Assembly (NCBI RefSeq): GCF_963678975.1
Contig: NC_089278.1
Span: 8,459,479-8,523,478, forward strand
DNA from: Dysidea avara
Lineage: Eukaryota > Porifera > Demospongiae > Dictyoceratida > Dysideidae
Direction of reading: 5' to 3'
Length of the DNA: 64,000 nt
Shown here: positions 42,845-51,636 of the stretch, one piece after another
How positions within the stretch are numbered: the first letter of the stretch is position 1
How the letters are laid out: each line of letters opens with the position of its first letter
Program-made: the position numbers and the translations under genes
Notes under the pieces: generated by a model
The model's database searches: none
Told to the model about the DNA's origin: nothing
The model's input: only the letters and a program-made list of their open reading frames with translations

Positions 42845-44872
42845 TCAAACATCTGCTTCTAACGGTATCAAATGCTGTATTGGACGCCTTAGATTGATGA
42901 CTTTCTCTTTGCTTAGTACCTGAATCTTTGCTGATCTAACCTTTCCATCTCGTCCTTCTAGTGTTTCAGTCACCTTAGCTAATTTCCACAAACATTTGGC
43001 TGTTCCGTCTTCTTTTAGTATCACAATATCTCCAACTTGTATCCTCCTAGCATTGTCATTAGGTGTCTTGATTGCTCTTCGTTCTTGTAAGCTTAACAGA
43101 TAATCTTTCTGCCATTGTCGAGTAAAACTGTTCAGCACACGAAATTGGTGTTTCGCTCGTTTAGTCAGTGTTTTGTTAGTACTTGAAACCTCAAATTGAC
43201 ATCCACTGGGTGTAGTAGCTAACCTTCGTCCATAGACTAAACTAGCTGGGGTTAGAGCATAGGACACACCTTCCTCATCATCCTGCACGTAGGTCAAGGG
43301 TCTATTGTTCAGTGTTGCCTCTATTTCTGTAACAGTTGTCACCAACTCATCAAACCTTAAAGTGGATTTTCCCACGACCTTCCTCAAGCAACGTTTCACA
43401 CTTCTAACCATTCTCTCCCAAAATCCCCCCCACCAGGGGGCCTTCTCTGCAATAAACATCCATCGGATCTGTTTGTTTGTCAGGTGTTGATGGACTTCTT
43501 CTGATCGTACCACCTTCATCACTTCCTTAGCACAATGCTTAAACGTTTTTGCATTATCTGACATAACAAGTGATGGTACTCCTCTCCTGCTACAAAAACG
43601 TCTGAAAGCTAACAAGAAAGTGGTAGATGTCATGCCATCAGTAACCTCTAAATGCAATGCTCGAGTGGAGGCACACGTAAATAAACAAATGTATGCCTTA
43701 CTACTCTGTGTCCCTGCACCACTCCGAACATACAAAGGTCCAGCAAAATCTACCCCTATATTGTTGAAGGGTGGGTCTTCACTTACTCGCTCAGTTGGAA
43801 GATCAGGTATCTGTGGTCCGGAGTATGGTCTACCTTCATAACGTCTGCATACATTACATCGTCTTATAATCTTCTTTACAGCTTCACGGCCTCTGAAAAT
43901 CCAGTAATGTTCACGTAAGGAAGCCAATGTCTCTGAAACACCATTGTGATGCACTAATTTGTGACTCTCTCTAATTAACAGCTCAGTAAAGTAGTGTTTT
44001 GTTGGTAACAATACTGGGTACTTCATAGTTTCTGATAGGTTTGCATTACCTAAGTGTCCTTTACAACGGATAAATTTCTGATCACTTAAAAACAATTGGA
44101 ATTGCCTCTTGTAGGTAACTGTCTTACCCTTCTGTAATTGTTTGTGCTCTTCTGGGAAGGAGTTCTTCTGTATTGATCTGATCCATAGGTTCTCAGCCTC
44201 TCTCAATTCCTCACCATTCAAATCTTTTGATACTTCTGTTCCGTTTTTAGATTTCAACAAGTTGGCAAATTTCAACACAGTTCCCGTCACTCTTAACAGT
44301 TTAAGCTTAGAATTGTACCTTTTCAGGTCAAATATGGCTTCAAGATTTAAAACTGCATCTCTGTCTTCTGCAACTGATACCATCGAGTGTACTATGACTG
44401 GTGAGTTCTTCACTAATTCTGCACTAGCCGCTGTACATTCATATTGTGTGGGGTGATCAGGCCACTTGTCAGGATCTTGTTTCAAAAAATTTGGACCATT
44501 CCACCATAGCTCATTGGATATCAGCTCACTAGCTGTACACGATCTGGATGGTATGTCTGCTGGATTCTTCAATCCTGGGCAAAATCTCCAGTTCTCTCCC
44601 GTAAACTGGCGTATCTCTGCTACTCGAATCTGTACGTACTGCTTCCAATGGCGGTGGTTTTTGATCCAGCACAACACTGTCATTGAGTCTGTCCAACAGT
44701 ATACTTGTGGCCTTATAGGCAGAGACTTCAAGATAGTATTGACCAAACGAGAAAGTATGGTAGCTCCCAACAATTCTAGCCTAGGTATGGTTTGCCCTTT
44801 TATAGGTGCAACACGGGTTTTTGATGCCATTACACATGTACTCACCGTTCCATCATTATAAGCAGACCTCAA
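42845..44872 (-). CDS. BEL/Pao RNase H remainder, integrase and C-terminal domain
   Basis: About 675 codons open in the -1 frame relative to the upstream frame, with no ATG at its start (the first codon is TTG), so it is the downstream part of one Pol interrupted by a single-base change. Contents: RNase H remainder (YCWTDSMTVLCWI), integrase zinc region (LVHHNGVSETLASLREHYW, CNVCRRYEG), integrase core (Asp in IGVDFAGPLYV, Asp in LVMSDNAKTF, Glu in WWGGFWERMVRSVK) and a basic C-terminal domain (VGDIVILKEDG). A stop codon ends it at 42845. A programmed -1 shift is possible in principle, but no classic slippery heptamer is present. Confidence 0.9.
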   Translation of the reverse strand: MRSAYNDGTVSTCVMASKTRVAPIKGQTIPRLELLGATILSRLVNTILKSLPIRPQVYCWTDSMTVLCWIKNHRHWKQYVQIRVAEIRQFTGENWRFCPGLKNPADIPSRSCTASELISNELWWNGPNFLKQDPDKWPDHPTQYECTAASAELVKNSPVIVHSMVSVAEDRDAVLNLEAIFDLKRYNSKLKLLRVTGTVLKFANLLKSKNGTEVSKDLNGEELREAENLWIRSIQKNSFPEEHKQLQKGKTVTYKRQFQLFLSDQKFIRCKGHLGNANLSETMKYPVLLPTKHYFTELLIRESHKLVHHNGVSETLASLREHYWIFRGREAVKKIIRRCNVCRRYEGRPYSGPQIPDLPTERVSEDPPFNNIGVDFAGPLYVRSGAGTQSSKAYICLFTCASTRALHLEVTDGMTSTTFLLAFRRFCSRRGVPSLVMSDNAKTFKHCAKEVMKVVRSEEVHQHLTNKQIRWMFIAEKAPWWGGFWERMVRSVKRCLRKVVGKSTLRFDELVTTVTEIEATLNNRPLTYVQDDEEGVSYALTPASLVYGRRLATTPSGCQFEVSSTNKTLTKRAKHQFRVLNSFTRQWQKDYLLSLQERRAIKTPNDNARRIQVGDIVILKEDGTAKCLWKLAKVTETLEGRDGKVRSAKIQVLSKEKVINLRRPIQHLIPLEADV

Positions 44873-47800
44873 ATAAACGACTGCTGCATAGGCCTTTTCT
44901 GAGGCATCACTAAACCATGAATTTCCAATGTGGCAGGCGTCAGCTCTCTGATGTGATAATATCTTGGGACGTTTATCTGTGACATCACGTCTAGGTCATT
45001 TGTAAACTGCTCCCACTTAGTTAATGATGGTTCAGTTAACGTTTGGTCCCAATCCACCTTGTCCTTACACAAAATCTGGAACAGAATCTTGGCTGCAATG
45101 ATAATTGGACTAAAGAGTCCTAGCGGATCAAACAATTTAGAGGATGTCTTCAAGACTGACCGCTTAGTAGGTGGTAATGACTTGGCAAACATCATGACAT
45201 CTTTAAAACTGAAGTGGAAATCATCTGTTTTTGTATCCCAGGTAAGACCAAGTATCTTAACACCTTCAACTTCACTTGGAATTGTGGTATTATCTGTGGA
45301 ATCAATTTTTTGCTGTAAGGACTCTGAATTGGTTCTCCACTTGCGGAGGTTGAATCCTCCACTTGCCATGAGTTGTCTGGCCTTCTCATATGTATGGATT
45401 CCTTGTTCTTCATTTTGCACACCACAGATGAGATCATCTACATAAAAAGACTGTGACAGTAATTCTGCCATCTCTGGTTCCTTAAGCAGAAAACGGGTCA
45501 AGTGGTATTGGATTGTTTCTGTCAAAATTGCTGGACTAGGTGTTAAACCAAATACTAGTCGACAAAATCGGTATTGTATTACCTCGGGCCTTGGCTTCAA
45601 AATGTCATCAATCCACAAAAATCTCAGAGCATCACGATCCTTTGGGTCTATGACAATTTGATGGAATGCCTTTTCTATGTCAGCAGTAAGACCAATTGGG
45701 TGACTTCGAAAGTTCAAGAGTAAATTAAATATGTGCGGTATCCCATTTGGTCCTTTCTCTAAGCAGTCATTTAATGAAAGTGATGTTTTGTTGGCTTTGG
45801 CTGATGCATCAAAGACAATTCTCAATTTGGTGGTCTCTCTGTCAGTCTTTATGACAGCATGGTGAGGTAAAAAATAACAGCCATCTTGGTATGTTTTGCT
45901 AGGGATATGCTCTATAATACCATCCTGTACCTGCATCTTGAAAGTTGCGTCATACTGTTGAAATAGAGATTTATCCCTTTGTAACTTGCTTCTTAACTGA
46001 TTGAGTCTAGCCATAGATATTTCATAACCATTGCCTTGAGGTCTGAAATCTGTTTTCCAAGGAAGAGTGACCTGGTATCTGCCCAGGATCCAATCATATT
46101 TCAAATCAACAAACAAAGAACTCATGGAAGCCGTCTGGGTTTCTTCAGCTATACCGATTGACTCGGTCTCCCAGAAACGGTGCAAGTCATTACTCAAATC
46201 TTGGTCACTACACTGTTCACTGAGTGAACCAACTCCTTCTATTACCAAATTAGACAATGCATAATTCACTTCTTTGTTTCCTGCATTGACTGGTCCAGAT
46301 AGAAGCCATCCAAACTTGCTACTCACAGCAGTTGGCCCTTCATTTCCACGTTTAATGTCTCCAGTGACAATATCCCAATAGAAATCTGATCCAATGAGCA
46401 TATCAACTTTGTCAGACGAATGCTTGGAAGCACTTGTATCTGCTAGGTCTAATTCTTGTAAGTGGGAATATTGCTGTGGCTGGACAGGTATTTGCAATGG
46501 TGAACAGATGGCATGGTAGCTTAGTGCTGTAATCTCTACATCCTTGCCTTGCTTTGCTTGCAGTCTAACTTTAACCAAGTCACATTTTTTCTTATTGAAC
46601 TCTTCACTTCCGAATGTGTTCACCGTCAAAGTTTCTTGTTTCAGGGGTTTCAATTTCAGCCTCATCTTTAGCTCATTAGACAGATATGAGCGCTGACTTC
46701 CAGCATCCATCAGTATTCTCACAGGTACTAAATCACTATTTGCTGTGTAGGCAAAAGTGCGAGCAGTCTGTAGTAAAACTTCATTCTTGCACCTTGCTAC
46801 TGTGGTTACTTTGGGTGTGGAGGTGTCACTTCCTTCGGTGGTACCACTGGCCTCTTTGGGTGGCTCTGGAGCAATATTCTGTTCACACAGGGACTGATGG
46901 TGCTTCCTTCCGCACTTACGACATCGCCTATTCACAGAACATTCAGAAACACGGTGACCATTACTCAAACAAAGAAAACAACGACCTTCTCTTTTCAATA
47001 CTGCCACCCTTCCTGAAATAGTATTTATCTTTTCACAGCTGGCTGAATAATGTTCAGCTTTGCAAAATATACATTGCACCTTACGCTTCGACTTATCCTC
47101 TTGCACTAGTAAGGAAGCTGCAGTGGGCGGTGGCAATCTCTTTTGCTGGTCCATATTTCTGGTATCAAAAAATTTCATGCTCTCACTCATTTCCCTGGCT
47201 TCAACTTCATTCTTTATTACCTCCAAGAGTTCATCCACAACCCATACATCCCTCTTTGTAAGTCGAGCTATCTGTAGACGGATGTTGTATGGTAACTTGG
47301 TCATTATCACAGGGATCAATAAACAACCATATTGTTCACGGGCAATTCCTAACGCTTCAAGTGCTCGGACATTCACATTAATTTTGTCGTACACTAAACG
47401 AATCTGAACAGCTTTATCTCCATTACAATTAGGTAGTTTCACAAGTTCTTCCATGTGGGCTGCGATGATGTTTTGTTTCTTCCCAAATCGTTCCTTTAGC
47501 AACTCCAAAGCTGCTGCATAGTTACCTTCCGACAGTGTGAGTCCTTGTATTGCACTGGCCGCAGGTCCTTCTACAAGTCCCTTGAGGTAATTAAACTTGT
47601 CAATCACTGATAAATCAGGATTTTGATGTACTGCAGAAGTAAAGCTTTCCCAAAATGACTGAAAATGAATTACCTCTCCGGAAAATTTAGGCAGGTACAA
47701 CTTTGGTAACTTAGGTCTAACTCTACTTTCATCTAACCTTGGAGTGTTTCTTCGAGTGATTTCGCTCGTCTCTGTAACGGAAGCATCGGTAGACATACCA

Positions 47801-48114
47801 ACTGGCAACGTATCGGGCTTCTTAAGATATGCTTTGATCTCGCCACATAATTGTGAAACCTTATCAGCAATAGCTTCCGCCTCCAGCACATCATTCTCGA
47901 TTTCTTTCACGTCTATTAATGTAACCATATCTTCATCAAAACCTCGTAATACCTTGAGCTTTTCTGTTAACTGTTCGTCGATAATACGTAAACGAGTGAT
48001 AGATTTCTCAACTCTTTCTCCTTCAAGCAACGAAGCAGCTTCCTTTATCAACCTGGTTACAACTCCACGGTGGCCCTTTCTTCGTTGCTTCAGTCTTTCT
48101 AACTGTTCAGACAT
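44869..48114 (-). CDS. BEL/Pao Gag, protease and reverse transcriptase (frame ends early)
   Basis: 1,081 residues from ATG 48114, about 155 bases after the LTR. Order: coiled, charged Gag N-terminus; three zinc-knuckle-like motifs (CIFCKAEHYSASC about 348, CFLCLSNGHRVSEC about 379, CRKCGRKHHQSLC about 398); aspartic protease ILMDAGSQRSYLS (about 468); and a reverse transcriptase of the Pao type (LRIVFDASAKAN, SFYVDDLICGV about 889). It ends at TGA 44869-44871, shortly after the frame is lost near 44922 at the start of RNase H. The last 15 or so residues are therefore out of frame. Confidence 0.93.
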   Translation of the reverse strand: MSEQLERLKQRRKGHRGVVTRLIKEAASLLEGERVEKSITRLRIIDEQLTEKLKVLRGFDEDMVTLIDVKEIENDVLEAEAIADKVSQLCGEIKAYLKKPDTLPVGMSTDASVTETSEITRRNTPRLDESRVRPKLPKLYLPKFSGEVIHFQSFWESFTSAVHQNPDLSVIDKFNYLKGLVEGPAASAIQGLTLSEGNYAAALELLKERFGKKQNIIAAHMEELVKLPNCNGDKAVQIRLVYDKINVNVRALEALGIAREQYGCLLIPVIMTKLPYNIRLQIARLTKRDVWVVDELLEVIKNEVEAREMSESMKFFDTRNMDQQKRLPPPTAASLLVQEDKSKRKVQCIFCKAEHYSASCEKINTISGRVAVLKREGRCFLCLSNGHRVSECSVNRRCRKCGRKHHQSLCEQNIAPEPPKEASGTTEGSDTSTPKVTTVARCKNEVLLQTARTFAYTANSDLVPVRILMDAGSQRSYLSNELKMRLKLKPLKQETLTVNTFGSEEFNKKKCDLVKVRLQAKQGKDVEITALSYHAICSPLQIPVQPQQYSHLQELDLADTSASKHSSDKVDMLIGSDFYWDIVTGDIKRGNEGPTAVSSKFGWLLSGPVNAGNKEVNYALSNLVIEGVGSLSEQCSDQDLSNDLHRFWETESIGIAEETQTASMSSLFVDLKYDWILGRYQVTLPWKTDFRPQGNGYEISMARLNQLRSKLQRDKSLFQQYDATFKMQVQDGIIEHIPSKTYQDGCYFLPHHAVIKTDRETTKLRIVFDASAKANKTSLSLNDCLEKGPNGIPHIFNLLLNFRSHPIGLTADIEKAFHQIVIDPKDRDALRFLWIDDILKPRPEVIQYRFCRLVFGLTPSPAILTETIQYHLTRFLLKEPEMAELLSQSFYVDDLICGVQNEEQGIHTYEKARQLMASGGFNLRKWRTNSESLQQKIDSTDNTTIPSEVEGVKILGLTWDTKTDDFHFSFKDVMMFAKSLPPTKRSVLKTSSKLFDPLGLFSPIIIAAKILFQILCKDKVDWDQTLTEPSLTKWEQFTNDLDVMSQINVPRYYHIRELTPATLEIHGLVMPQKRPMQQSFI

Positions 48115-49261
48115 GGCGGCGATCTTGGGTGCGTACTCTCAGCTGGGATCTTTCTACAAGTACAGCCGAAAACAACAAATCTATACGAAACACACGGACT
48201 ACCTTTCGGGGTGCCTATTCACACCCGGCACCAAGGAATTCAGGACTCGGCTGCCCCACGTTGGGCGCCATGTAACGAAGAAACGAAACGCGTGTTGACC
48301 GCCATGTTATTCTAATTAATGTGTCAAGAAAAAAAGGGGCGCATGCGTAATAATGCTAATTAGCTACAACAGCAAAATAATGGCCTAATTGTCTATAACA
48401 ACTAGCTAGCAACTTGCAACTTTCCCCCCAAATTTCACAGGGAACCCATGCAGCATGGCCCCCTTTAGTTAGGATATAATTACTAGATATACAGTGAATT
48501 CACACAGCTACAATAAAAAGCTACACAGCTACAAAAATAAAATATACTGTACTACTATACTGGTTTATATGAAGTGAACGGATCATCACGTAAATATACT
48601 GGTGGACAGTCACGAGATCAATCAGTATTCGAAAATGGCGCGATGGTGGGTGAGACTGAGAGTTTGCTCAGTATCTCGACAGGTCGAGTGGGTAGTTGAA
48701 GAGGAGTGATTTCTATTCAACATCTCATCCAGATGGCCACCATGTACAGTAATGTGTGGGTGTACAGCTTCTTGCCTCGGAATGAGTCATCTGGTTTGTC
48801 ACTGCCAGCCCTTTGCCCAGTAAAAGAAGCCAAGAGAGACAAGCCAAGGAATGCTAATCATTATTTTGTGAAGATTGAATTGTGATATAAGTGTGCTGGT
48901 TTAGAATCAAGGAAGACACCTGCCTTACACGTGATAAATGCCAACTGTCGGCACACGTGATACTGCACGTAGAATCCACAATCATTTCTGTATGAAACGA
49001 TACGAATGCTATGCTGTACTGTAAGGTAAATGGAGGTACTATACGTGTAGTTCTGTGCTTTAGTTAGGCTGAAAAACTAGGTAACTACTCGTGTCATGCA
49101 TTTTCAATAACATCTGTAAAATGTACGTAGCTACATGTAGATGTGATCGTCCAAAGATTGCATGAGAGTATTGTAGTTTGAGCTGATCAGTTGGTTGGTT
49201 CAACTCCAGATTATTGGTCTGGCTCAGGCCTGACCAACCGGACCGTCTCCTCCGGCCTTGA

Positions 49262-49850
49262 GAGTTCAGCTATACAAGTCACCCTGTAGAGAGATCAGCT
49301 AGAAGCAAGTCACCTTGTAGAGAGTTCAGCTACAAAGAAACCATCCTGTAGAGAGTTCATGCAGCTACAACAAATCATCCTGCATATAGTTCAGCTGCAA
49401 ACAAATTACCCTGTAGAGTGTTCAACTAGATAAAGGTCACCCTATAGAGAGATCAGCTAGAAGAAGTGATCTTGTAGAGAGTTCAGCTACAAAGAACCCA
49501 CTCTGTAGAGAGTTCAGCTAGAAATAAGTTACCCTATAGAGAGATCAGCTAGAAACAAGTCACCATGTAGAGATTTCAGTTACAAACAGATCATCCTGTA
49601 GATAGTTCAGCTAGATACAAGTCACCTTGTAGAGAAATCAACTAGAGGAAGTCATCTTGTAGAGAGCCAGCTAGAAACAAGTCACCTTGTAGAGAGTTTC
49701 AGTGACAAAGAAACTATCCTGAGAGTTCTTCTACAAACAAATCGCCCTGTAGAGAGTTCATATGTAAACAAATCACCCTGTAGAGAGTTTAGCTACATTT
49801 CAAGTCCCTTAGTAGAAAGATCAGCTGCGAACAAGTTATCCAGTAGGGAA
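49262..49850 (-). repeat. 31-bp satellite array, continuation after the TIR element
   Basis: TCAGCTAC-orientation monomers continue the 39.4-42.2 kb array across the transposon insertion, then pass into the conserved AT-rich spacer (49850-50033) with the CCCCAAAGCCAGCC palindrome. Confidence 0.93.
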
Positions 49851-50033
49851 TAATAGACATGTAATAAATATATTTAATATATGTAATTACTGATAAAATC
49901 AAAAACAGTTGAAGTATTAAAAATCTGCTCTGTCTTTTTATTCTTCCTGTGGTAAAGAAATAGGATAGGTTAAAAAAGCCCCAAAGCCAGCCTATGGCCA
50001 GCTTTGGGGTATACAAATACAAAAAGAAGTGAT

Positions 50034-50358
50034 ATCTTATCAAAAACAGCCAAGCTGTAAAAAAAGGTGCGGCCCCTAAAAAGGCCAAGGTGAAAAAAGA
50101 TGTGAAATCCAAGGTGGCGGCCAAGAAATGGCTGTGATGGTAGGTTAATGGTAAAAATTTTAATAACGACAATTCAGGTGAATTTGGTGCTGCTTGGTCT
50201 TGGCACAAAATTCACCTGAATTGTCGTTATTAAATTTTTACCATTAACCTACCATCACAGCCATTTCTTGGCCGCCACCTTGGATTTCACATCTTTTTTC
50301 ACCTTGGCCTTTTTAGGGGCCGCACCTTTTTTTACAGCTTGGCTGTTTTTGATTAGAT
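50034..50358. mobile_element. Full-length foldback element (325 bp)
   Basis: Almost perfect palindrome. The left arm ATCTTATCAAAAACAGCC to ACAATTCAGGTGAATTTGG and its mirror ending GATTAGAT are each about 150 bp, with a centre near TGCTGCTTGGTCTTGGCAC. Each arm includes GGTGGCGGCCAAGAAATGGC. No transposase, so it must be moved in trans. The 139-codon minus ORF across it is a by-product. Confidence 0.92.
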
Positions 50359-51539
50359 AATATATACGGCTCTTTCAACCATAAAATTTTTATTCATGCT
50401 CATACTTTTGGTATAATTTATGCATTTACATATTGTTGAATGTGCTTGCATGGTAATGCCTGCGTTCCATGTTATTCTGCATGTGGCCTGTATTCTTGAC
50501 TGCATGTTGTATACATACTCTGACTTGGTGTAGACTGATTTACACTTTTACATTAATACACCAACATGCAATTTGCTTTTTACTGAGCGTAATTTGCTAT
50601 GCTGGCATATTCATATCATATAGCTAACTATATTGCATGTAGATATAGCATTTCTGCAAATATGCTGTACATATAGCTACTTCACATGCATATAGCTAAA
50701 GTATAACTAAAAGGGCAATGTGCAGGTTATGGTCTACTGAGTAGTTTTTACTATGTCTTCCTCATTTGTCAACAACCCACAACTACACATACATGTTATA
50801 AGGCATTCAGTACATAATTACACATGCATAGCTACAGGGTGGAATACCTATACAGTTAAGCTACATGGTATGTAACCTGTTAGCCAACATGCATGCTGTT
50901 AAGTCTGTCCATGCAGATTTGGGCACAGTTCACTGAGCTCTTATATCATCAGTATGCATGGTACTTTCAATAGTATAGGGCACACCAGTTTTCCTCCATG
51001 GGGTAGCTACATGCCTCACCTTCCCAGGCCCTGCATGCTCTACATATGATAGCTACCTAGTCTATAATCATTTTTCAGTCTTCTGAATTTGCATAAGTGC
51101 TATAGCTACAGTATATAGCAACTGACATTCCATTGGTATAGATGTACGATGGGGGGTGGGAGTGGGGGCAAACTTTGAATTAGAGAATTCTGCAGATGCT
51201 ATCCCACTAGGTATAGGGACATGTGCATGAGAAAGCTTAAAGCCTGTGAAAAGAGGAAGTATGTTTATATTATTTAACTAGAAAGCGCACATGATGCGGA
51301 TTTAATAATAATAAATTACTATAGGCGTCATATGAAAACCGCAGTGTAAACCAATACTAATAATAGCTAGCTACAACAGTTGGCGCGTACGTTTGACCAC
51401 GCCTTCCGTCCTGAAAAGTCAGTTTAACTCCGTTGAGAGTACCTCCCTCGTGGATAAAGAAGCGACCGACCGGTTATATCAAATTGATTAACTTTACGCT
51501 GGAGTAATTCAGGCACTCACTGAACCACTGACATTTAGG
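50359..51539. other. Intergenic; 5' flank of the signal-peptide exon
   Basis: AT-rich with many GCATGC/CATGCAT words and a GGGGGGTGGGAGTGGGGG tract at about 51150. The GC content rises after 51370 (GGCGCGTACGTTTGACCACG), as in a promoter or 5' UTR, just before the ATG at 51540. No TATA box is clear. Confidence 0.4.
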
Positions 51540-51636
51540 ATGCGACCGGGAGTCGATTGTTTGCGCGTGTTGTTGTTGATCAGTGTCACGGGAGTGTTTA
51601 TTAACATCAGTACTGCACAAGGTATTAATATTAGTG
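51540..51636 (+). CDS. First exon encoding a signal peptide (orphan)
   Basis: ATG at 51540 opens MRPGVDCLRVLLLISVTGVF then INISTAQGINIS: a short basic n-region, a hydrophobic core (VLLLISVTGVF) and a plausible cleavage after STA. Two donors fit, CAAG|GTATTA at 51621 and AGTG|GTACGT at 51636. Both leave phase 1, the entry phase of the Ig and transmembrane exons of this locus. No downstream exon is recognisable in the remaining 12 kb. It is probably the start of another receptor of the same family or a neighbouring secreted protein; that link is inference. Confidence 0.55.

Larger units (their letters stand above)
42644..48400 (-). mobile_element. BEL/Pao LTR retrotransposon
   Basis: Two 130-bp LTRs (42644-42773 and 48271-48400), identical by eye, flanked by ACTAG on both sides (42639-42643 and 48401-48405). 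The element reads on the minus strand. TGGCGCCCAACGTGGGGC directly after the 5' LTR is the likely primer-binding site. The region before the 3' LTR is unusual: a run of nine C followed by GGGAA instead of a clean polypurine tract. Coding is near-complete but split by one frameshift. Identical LTRs imply recent insertion. Confidence 0.95.
42189..49261. mobile_element. CAGGGCCGGAG terminal-inverted-repeat element split by a BEL retrotransposon
   Basis: Left end TCAGGGCCGGAGGAGG at 42189 and right end CCTCCGGCCTTGA at 49261 are inverted. Satellite AGAGT on both sides is a 5-bp target duplication, and removing the insert restores the monomer TGTAGAGAGTTCAGCT. Its own sequence is only 42189-42643 and 48401-49261; the rest is the BEL element. 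GGGGGTCTGGGGGCATGCCC ties it to the 22.57-kb relative. No transposase is visible. Confidence 0.75.
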
